Below are positions 58,383 to 64,000 of a stretch of DNA of 64,000 nt, piece by piece. Both the position numbers and the translations under genes were made by a program. Source of the DNA: Actinomycetales bacterium (lineage in GTDB: Bacteria; Actinomycetota; Actinomycetes; Actinomycetales; Dermatophilaceae); contig PDRO01000006.1 in assembly GCA_002748155.1 (NCBI GenBank), positions 42,527 to 106,526 of the forward strand, in the 5' to 3' direction. The notes beneath the pieces were generated by a model that was given only the letters and a program-made list of their open reading frames with translations, had not been told where the DNA came from and did no database searches. Position 1 is the stretch's first letter. Each line of letters opens with the position of its first letter.

Positions 58383-59213
58383 TCAGCTACCGACGCGGAA
58401 GCGGGCGAAGCCGGTGGCTTCGACGCCGGCCTCCTTGAGCACCTGGCCGACAGACTTCTTCTGGTCCTTGGCGAAAGCCTGGTCGAGCAGGACGTTCTCC
58501 TTGAAGAAGCCGTTCACCCGGCCCTCGATGATCTTGGGTAGGGCGGCCTCGGGCTTGCCCTCCTCGATCGCGGTGGCTTCGGCGATCCGGCGTTCGTTGG
58601 CCACCGTCTCCTCCGGCACGTCAGCGCGGGACAACACGTTCGGGGAGAACGCCGCGATGTGCATCGCGACATCGTGCGCCACGACCTCGTCAGCACCGTT
58701 GGTGGCCAGCAGCACGCCGATCTGCGGGGGCAGGTCCTTGCTCGTCTTGTGCAGGTAGGCCGTGACGCTGTCGCCACTGACCTGGGCAACCCGGCGCACG
58801 ACGATCCGCTCGCCGGTCGCGGCGTTGCCCTCCTCGAGCAGCTCCTTGACGGTGCGTCCGTCGGGCAGCGTGGTCTCCAGCAGTGCGTCGGCATCGGCAG
58901 CGCCGGTGGCGACAGCTTGGGCCAGCACCTGGTCGGCGAGCGCGCCGAACCGCTCGCCCTTGGCGACGAAGTCGGTCTCGCAGTTGACTTCGACGAGGGT
59001 GCCTGAGCCGCTTTCGGCTTGCGCAGCAACCAGCCCGTTGGAGGCCGAGCGACCCTCACGCTTGGTCACACCCTTGAGCCCCTTGATCCGCAAGATCTCG
59101 GCTGCCTTGGCCATATCGCCGTCGGCATCTTCGAGGGCCTTCTTGACGTCCATCATGCCGGCGGCGGTCTGCTCGCGGAGCGCCTTGATGTCGGCGGCGG
59201 TGAAATTCGCCAT
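58383..59213 (-). CDS. tsf: Translation elongation factor Ts
   Basis: A 276-residue guanine-nucleotide exchange factor for EF-Tu. The N-terminal UBA-like part (MANFTAADIKALREQTAAGM, MDVKKALEDADGD) and the core motif EVNCETDFVAKGERF with TDFV are clear, as are the paired subdomains with AMHIAAFSP and GFFKENVLLDQAF. It follows rpsB by 39 bases, the universal rpsB-tsf pair. Confidence 0.97.
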   Translation of the reverse strand: MANFTAADIKALREQTAAGMMDVKKALEDADGDMAKAAEILRIKGLKGVTKREGRSASNGLVAAQAESGSGTLVEVNCETDFVAKGERFGALADQVLAQAVATGAADADALLETTLPDGRTVKELLEEGNAATGERIVVRRVAQVSGDSVTAYLHKTSKDLPPQIGVLLATNGADEVVAHDVAMHIAAFSPNVLSRADVPEETVANERRIAEATAIEEGKPEAALPKIIEGRVNGFFKENVLLDQAFAKDQKKSVGQVLKEAGVEATGFARFRVGS

Positions 59214-59252
59214 GTGTCTTCTCTCGATCGTTTCTCGATAGTTCAGGTGGGC

Positions 59253-60278
59253 TCAGGCAGTGGGCTCGCCGGTCTCGGCAGCCTCAGGTGCCTCAGAGGC
59301 CTCAGCAGCCGCACCGACCTCAGGCGTCTCAGCAGCCTCAGCGGCCTCAGAGGTCTCAGGCGTCTCAGAGGCTGTGGGTGCCTCGGCAGCCGCGGGCGTC
59401 TCAGCAGCCTCAGCGGCTGAGGCAGGCGGAGCAGCCTCGGCAGCTGCCTCCGGTGCACCGGCGTCCGGGGTAGCCACAGCCTCCTGCGCCGAGGCGGCCT
59501 CGGCATACAACTCGCGTTCCCACTCGGCCAGCGGCTCGTCGGCAGCCACACCGGCGCCGGAATCACCGGCGTCACCGGCGCGGGCCTGCGACCGGGCGAT
59601 CAGCCCATCGGCGACCCCGTCCGCGATCACCCGGGTGAGCAGGGTGACCGAGCGGATCGCGTCATCGTTGCCGGGGATCTTGTAGTCGACCTCGTCGGGG
59701 TCGCAGTTGGTGTCGAGGATCGCGATGACCGGCAGGCCGAGCTTGCGGGCCTCGTCGACGGCCAGGTGCTCTTTCTTGGTGTCGACGATCCAGACCGCGC
59801 TGGGCACCTTGGTCATTGAGCGGATGCCGCCGAGGGTCTTCTCGAGCTTGTCCTTCTCCCGCTTGAGGATGAGCAGCTCTTTCTTCGTGTGGCCGGAGCC
59901 GGCCACGTCGTCGAAGTCGATGTCCTCGAGCTCCTTGAGCCGCTGCAGCCGCTTGGAGATCGTCGTGAAGTTGGTGAGCATGCCACCGAGCCAGCGGTGG
60001 TTGACATACGGCATCCCGACCCGGGTGGCCTGCTCGGCGACCGGCTCCTGGGCCTGCTTCTTCGTGCCGACGAACAAGATGGTGCCGCCGCGGGCGACGG
60101 TCTCCTTGACGTATTCGTAGGCACTGTCGATGTAGGTCAGCGACTGTTGCAGGTCGATGATGTAGATGCCGTTGCGCTCGGCCATGATGAAGCGCTTCAT
60201 CTTCGGGTTCCACCGGCGGGTCTGGTGCCCGAAGTGCACGCCGCTCTCCAAGAGCTGGCGCATGGTGACGACGGCCAT
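59253..60278 (-). CDS. rpsB: Ribosomal protein S2 with a long Ala/Glu-rich C-terminal tail
   Basis: A 341-residue small-subunit protein. Residues about 1-235 are ordinary S2: [76 protein letters not shown] and [20 protein letters not shown]. After about residue 265 there is a low-complexity tail composed of Ala, Glu, Pro, Thr and Ser in 'EAAET'-like repeats, longer than in most bacteria. It is probably disordered and exposed. The long leader (about 210 bases to a candidate promoter) may take part in autoregulation, which is known for S2 in other bacteria. Confidence 0.97.
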   Translation of the reverse strand: MAVVTMRQLLESGVHFGHQTRRWNPKMKRFIMAERNGIYIIDLQQSLTYIDSAYEYVKETVARGGTILFVGTKKQAQEPVAEQATRVGMPYVNHRWLGGMLTNFTTISKRLQRLKELEDIDFDDVAGSGHTKKELLILKREKDKLEKTLGGIRSMTKVPSAVWIVDTKKEHLAVDEARKLGLPVIAILDTNCDPDEVDYKIPGNDDAIRSVTLLTRVIADGVADGLIARSQARAGDAGDSGAGVAADEPLAEWERELYAEAASAQEAVATPDAGAPEAAAEAAPPASAAEAAETPAAAEAPTASETPETSEAAEAAETPEVGAAAEASEAPEAAETGEPTA

Positions 60279-60435
60279 GGCCGTGCCTCCTTATGAGTCG
60301 TTGTCAGTTCCGTCGGTATGCCGCGAGCCCGGGCCGAGCCCGAAGGCACGAGCGGGTGCGGCATACCTGCCTGGTGCCCCGACCCACCCCGCCGGTGTCT
60401 GTCGAAACGGACGGCCGGACTGCCGTGGTGGACCT

Positions 60436-60455
60436 CCGACCAGCGTGCTGGTCGG
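60436..60455 (-). terminator. Hairpin between the amidase gene and rpsB
   Basis: CCGACCAG-CGTG-CTGGTCGG is a perfect 8-bp stem with a 4-nt loop, about 95 bases after the amidase stop in transcription direction. There is no T-tract; such stems often act as terminators in actinobacteria. It also lies downstream of the candidate rpsB promoter, so it could be a leader structure for rpsB. Confidence 0.4.
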
Positions 60456-60492
60456 CACAGGGCACGCGAAATAGGCCCGAAGGCCGTCGACC

Positions 60493-60523
60493 ATCATACG
60501 ACGTGGCACGGTGCCTGCGACAA
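60493..60523 (-). promoter_or_regulatory. Candidate rpsB promoter
   Basis: On the minus strand TTGTCG (60523-60518) and TATGAT (60498-60493) resemble -35 and -10 hexamers, but the spacer is 19 bases, longer than the usual 17-18. It lies about 215 bases upstream of the rpsB start codon. Prediction from sequence only. Confidence 0.4.
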
Positions 60524-60549
60524 TCGCGGGAATGGCCGGGAATAGACGG

Positions 60550-62007
60550 TCAGCGGTATGCCGGCGCAAGCCCGGGCCAGGGCTGGGCCTGTTCCAGCTG
60601 AGCGGCCAACGCCAGAAGCAGGCCTTCTTGCCCGGTCGCGCCCAGCAGTTGCCCGCCGATCGGCCAGCCCTCCCGGGAGAGGCCGATCGGCACCGAGAGC
60701 GCCGGATGGCCGGTGACGTTGGCGATTGCGGTGTTGCCGAGGATGGGAGTGGCTCGTAGCTGCGCCCGGAGGGTGCCGAGTCCGACGAACTGACCCGCCG
60801 GTGGGGGCAGCATGTCGAGTGTCGGCAGGAGCAGGACGTCCCAATGTGCGAATCCGGCGTCGACTGCCGCGGCGACCCGGCGGCCGATCCGCTGCACTTG
60901 TCGCACCACCGCCGGGGTGGCCCAGCCGGCCAACCGCAGCGTCTGACGGGTGGTCCTGTCGAGCAGTTCCGGATGCTCGACCAGCCGGGCTTCCTCGCGC
61001 ATCCCGGAATAGAAGAGTGGCATGAAGGCCGCCGTTGGCGCGGGCCATGGTGGCGCGATCCGGGTCACCTGGTGGCCGAGGTCGGCCAGTGCCCGAGCGG
61101 TCGCAGCCAGTGCCTCGGCCACTTGGGGGTCGACCCGGCGACCGGGCATGACCGTCTTGGTCGTCCAGCCGATCCGCAGGCCGTCACCGCGCGCCTTCCG
61201 CGACCGGGCAGCTCGTGGCGACTGCGCGGCCTGCTCGACGAAGGGCGCCACGGGTGGCTCGGCGCGCCACCGGTCGGTGGGCATGTTTCCCGAGATGACA
61301 TCGAGCACGAGTGCCTGGTCGGCCACCGTCCGGGTCAGTGCACCTAGGCTGACCAGACCGTGCCAGAACTCGGTCAGTGGGGCACTGGAGATGCGTCCAC
61401 GTTGCGGCTTGAGCCCGACCAGGCCACAGCAGGACGCTGGCACCCGGATCGAGCCAGCGCCATCGGACCCCATCCCGACCGGGACGAGTCCAGCGGCCAC
61501 CGCCGCCGCCGAACCGGAGCAGGAGCCGCCGGCCGAGCGACGGGAATCCCATGGGTTGTAAGTGCGCCCATAGCGGGCGCTGTCGGATTGCGGGAATTGC
61601 CCGAATTCGGGCATGGAGGTCTTGCCGACGATGACGGCACCGGCTGCCCGCAGTCGTCGGATCACCTCTGAGTCGTTTTCAGCCGGTGTCGAATTGCCGA
61701 ATCCGCCGAGCGTCGTCACCTCGCCCGCGACGTCGTACTCCTCCTTGACCGCGACCGGCACTCCGGCCAGCGGCCCGTCGTGCCCCATCCAGCCGGCATC
61801 GATTGCGTCAGCCTCGGCCAGCGCTCGTTCGGCGCGCACGACGGTGAAGGCACCAAGGTCTTGGTCGTACGCCGTGATCCGGGCCAGCGCGTGCTCCACC
61901 GCTGCCCGGGCGCTGAGATGCCCGGCCCGCACGTCGGCAGCGATCTGCCGGGCGGTCGGTACCGGCCCGGGCGTCGAATCAGTTGCGGAGCGTGTCAGAT
62001 CGGTCAT
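60550..62007 (-). CDS. Amidase (amidase signature family)
   Basis: A 485-residue hydrolase with the Ser-cisSer-Lys triad layout: the catalytic Lys in PVAVKEEYDV (about 93), and SAGGSCSGSAAAVAAGLVPV with GMGSDGAGSIRVPA supplying the serines. The Gly/Ser-rich signature reads GGSCSGS where most members have GGSSGGS, so one Ser is Cys. Other family blocks are VIVGKTSMPEFGQFPQSD and GLVGLKPQRGRIS. Substrates of this family range from aromatic and aliphatic amides to glutamyl-tRNA; this is a stand-alone amidase, not GatA, since no gatB or gatC is nearby. Start ATG 62007. Confidence 0.9.
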   Translation of the reverse strand: MTDLTRSATDSTPGPVPTARQIAADVRAGHLSARAAVEHALARITAYDQDLGAFTVVRAERALAEADAIDAGWMGHDGPLAGVPVAVKEEYDVAGEVTTLGGFGNSTPAENDSEVIRRLRAAGAVIVGKTSMPEFGQFPQSDSARYGRTYNPWDSRRSAGGSCSGSAAAVAAGLVPVGMGSDGAGSIRVPASCCGLVGLKPQRGRISSAPLTEFWHGLVSLGALTRTVADQALVLDVISGNMPTDRWRAEPPVAPFVEQAAQSPRAARSRKARGDGLRIGWTTKTVMPGRRVDPQVAEALAATARALADLGHQVTRIAPPWPAPTAAFMPLFYSGMREEARLVEHPELLDRTTRQTLRLAGWATPAVVRQVQRIGRRVAAAVDAGFAHWDVLLLPTLDMLPPPAGQFVGLGTLRAQLRATPILGNTAIANVTGHPALSVPIGLSREGWPIGGQLLGATGQEGLLLALAAQLEQAQPWPGLAPAYR

Positions 62008-62467
62008 GTGCTCGGATCGGTCGTTTCTTCGCGTCGACTCGGTGGCTTGTTGCGCACTACGAGGCTACTCCGCTCCGGGCCGTGGCTTCGGTGTGCTGGT
62101 CAACCTGGTGGACGTTGTCACCCTGACCATGTTGGGCCGACAAGTCGACGCCGGTTTCACCGAGAAGAAATCAGAGCTATCCAGGTTCTCAAGCACCCTG
62201 GTCGCGTCCTCGATCAAATGCCCAGTGCGGGCCCAAGCTCCAGCCGAGGAAGGGCCGGGTTGCACGCCTCCGACCGTGACGAGCGCTGCGGTTCTAAGTG
62301 GTGAGGATCTGCTGCCCCTCAATGATCATGCCGTTGCGCGCGACCGGCCAGGAGGCAGCTCACGGGACTCCGCGGGTGCAGATCTTCACGAACGCCGTGG
62401 TTTGCGGGTCGGGTTGTTGGGGCCTGCGCCGACGCAGCCAACCCGCCCGCGGAGGCGATGTCCCGCG
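62008..62467. other. Intergenic region between the amidase and the IS3-type remnant
   Basis: About 460 bases without a recognisable gene. The open frames here lack ribosome sites and similarity. The amidase promoter should be near 62010-62080. The right part may include the end of the insertion element, but no inverted repeat was confirmed. Confidence 0.4.
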
Positions 62468-63458
62468 TCAAGGAGTTGGCAGGGATCTCTCGGTTTGAAA
62501 GGCGGAGATCGTCGGGTCGGCGATCCCCAGGGGCACGTCGAGTGGCCGGTTCCAGGTCAAGGCTTCATGTGGCCGGATGGTGTTGTACTCGACCCGGTAG
62601 TCCTGAGCATGATTGGCGAGCATGACGGCGTCCTCGATCTCGTCGATGAAGAGCCACTCCTGTTTCAACGTCCCAAAGCCGCGTTCGCGTGACCCGTTCT
62701 GCCCTGGCGTCCGCACCCGGGTGCGGACGTGGCGCAGCTCGGGGTGGTCGAAGATGAACCTCTCGAACCGGAACGAGCGTAGTGATCCGCCGTTGTCGGT
62801 CACGATCGTGATGACCGGCTTGATCTCCGTAGTCGCGACCTCGACCTCGCACACGTCGGCCAGCAGGTGGCCGAACATGTCCTCGCAGCCAGCCAGGACG
62901 AGCTCGATCGCATCAATGGCATCGAACTGGGTCGCTGTCGGGGAAACATGGAACGGATGCTCGTCCGTGGACCAGTAGTCCCGACAGCCAACCAGTCACC
63001 AAGTGCCGCCAGTGGTGGTCTCGAACTCGGAAAAGTCCAGCTGCCAGACCTGATTCGGCCCGGTCGCGTCGTTCGCGAACGCCGCCTTCCTTCGCCCGTT
63101 CAGCTTGCTGAGTTCGCGCTGATACTTGCACCGGCATGATGAGACCTTCCTCACGCAGCGTTCGCCACACGGTCGCCTCGGACACCACGTGGCCGTCGTG
63201 GCGCACCATCGCCCAGATCCTCCGGTGTCCCCAGGCCACCTACGGCCCCTTCGACTCGCCACCAGCACAGGCCTTAGCCTGCCAGCACCACCAGGTCCGT
63301 TCGGGCATATCAATGAGCCGACTGAACCTCACGGTCGACCAGCCCGCCACGACCCGATCACCTCAAGGTCCGCGAACGGCCCAACCGAGTGCCTGGGCCA
63401 GGTCAGCGAACTCTGCCTCAAGCCGCTGGGTTCCGCTCAGGGTCTGATTGACAGTCAT
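62468..63458 (-). pseudogene. Broken IS3-type transposase (rve integrase core)
   Basis: In order on the minus strand: a start MTVNQTLSGTQRLEAEFADL at 63458, two in-frame stops (about 63365 and 63240), the HTH part AWGHRRIWAMVRHDGHVVSE, then a frame change near 63125 into KYQRELSKLNGRRKAAFAND, GPNQVWQLDFSEFETTTGGT with the first catalytic Asp. A TGA at 62996-62998 interrupts before GCRDYWSTDEHPFHVSPTAT, VITIVTDNGGSLRS with the second Asp, and RVRTPGQNGSRERGFGTLKQ with the catalytic Glu, ending at 62468. Four lesions make it inactive. It is of a type widespread in actinobacteria. Confidence 0.85.
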
Positions 63459-63887
63459 GGTGGGTGGTCGTGTCAGGCTGCTTGAGCGGTCTGGTAGATG
63501 GTCTCAAACCCGATGGGTTCAGGCGATCGAGTCGGCGTTGACGACGCCGACGCTGGAAGTGCGTTCGGTCCGGGTGAGGATCGCCGGGCGCAGCTGGGCC
63601 CGGGTGGAGGGCCGCTGCCGCTTGAGGACGTTCTTCTACGGTCACGGCCTTCCACGAGCCCGTGCACTCCGGATACCGCGGCGCCAGTAGCACCATCTTC
63701 GTCGCCAGCGACCCGGCGAACACTGCTCGTGTATGAACCTCCATCGTCGGGAGACCTTGACCTGACTTGGCTCATGCTCTTGGGTTGGCGGGCGTCGCGG
63801 GTCGCTGACCTGAGGGTTTGTTGCTGTTCGGGTTGAAAGTGTGCACTAACCGGGGCGGGGGTTGACCCCGTTTGGTGGACATCCTGA
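63459..63887. other. Unresolved sequence next to the IS3-type remnant
   Basis: Two overlapping minus-strand frames of about 100 codons exist but neither has a family match I recognise. One could be a decayed first reading frame of the IS element. No RNA gene or repeat was seen. Confidence 0.35.
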
Positions 63888-64000
63888 TCAACTGGATCCT
63901 GGGAGGTTGTCCCGGGTCTCGTAGAACTTGAGGTGGCGGTTCCCCCGCTCGATGCCTGCCGTGGGGTAGGTGTTGGGCGTCCGCCAAGACGACCCGATAG
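63888..64000 (-). CDS. Unidentified open frame entering from the right edge (C-terminal end)
   Basis: The last 36 codons of a minus-strand frame run in from the right edge: ...TYPTAGIERGNRHLKFYETR, then DNLPGSS and a TGA at 63888-63890. The sequence has the look of a real C-terminus rather than a shadow frame, but it is too short to identify. It may be part of another mobile element, given its surroundings. Confidence 0.3.
   Translation of the reverse strand, partial: IGSSWRTPNTYPTAGIERGNRHLKFYETRDNLPGSS

Noticed and set aside
60436..60455. The hairpin before rpsB as a known riboswitch
   Set aside because: Only one short stem is visible, with no conserved riboswitch core.

Overview
The window is high-GC DNA dominated by a conserved actinobacterial housekeeping backbone. 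It carries recA-recX, ftsK-rimO-pgsA-cinA-clgR, dapA-rnj, a Rip1-type site-2 protease with dxr, and rpsB-tsf-pyrH-frr-cdsA-rlmN. Gene content (DUF3046, ClgR, a very long Lhr helicase, a DUF3516-type helicase) and order suggest a Micrococcales-like actinobacterium, perhaps near Intrasporangiaceae. That placement is inference.

Layout. 1-2.3 kb: two overlapping lipoprotein genes, a PQQ-repeat-like protein running off the left edge and a putative HExxH metallopeptidase. 2.3-5.5 kb: recX and a recA split in frame by a 364-residue LAGLIDADG intein, with a candidate LexA box upstream. 5.5-8.1 kb: a three-gene ABC-2 exporter operon. 8.2-16.6 kb: citrate synthase, a DUF3046 gene, a QP-repeat DUF3352 membrane protein and lhr. 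16.7-25.2 kb: clgR, cinA, pgsA, rimO, ftsK, rnj and dapA on the minus strand. 25.3-29.8 kb: thyA-folA, a small lipoprotein, a lipase-like hydrolase, azlCD and dapB. 29.9-35.3 kb: an accessory patch with a truncated higA, a GNAT gene, a GH25 lysozyme, decayed IS256- and IS630-type transposases, and a low-GC ABC transporter pair rich in TTA codons. 35.3-39.4 kb: a glyoxalase-fold protein, the site-2 protease, dxr, and a barstar/secreted-RNase pair.

39.5-48.2 kb holds the most interesting locus. It is a tightly overlapping seven-gene operon encoding four paralogous B12-binding-type radical SAM enzymes, one GH3-family (auxin/jasmonate-conjugase-like) acyl-adenylating enzyme and two GNAT-like acyltransferases. 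I know of no described pathway with this set. It reads as a biosynthetic cluster in which radical chemistry on an unactivated scaffold is combined with carboxylate activation and N- or O-acylation.

48.3-62 kb: a Ski2-like helicase, propionyl-CoA synthetase, a LOG-family protein, rlmN, cdsA, frr, pyrH, tsf, rpsB and an amidase. 62-64 kb: a broken IS3-type transposase and unresolved sequence.

A sequence-level oddity is the 7-mer GTATGCC (often GTATGCCG) and its complement. I count about fifty copies by eye, in all reading frames and both orientations, with none in the IS/low-GC patch or the right-end IS. Most start sites were chosen by Shine-Dalgarno match, overlap with the preceding gene, or family N-terminus; uncertain ones are flagged.
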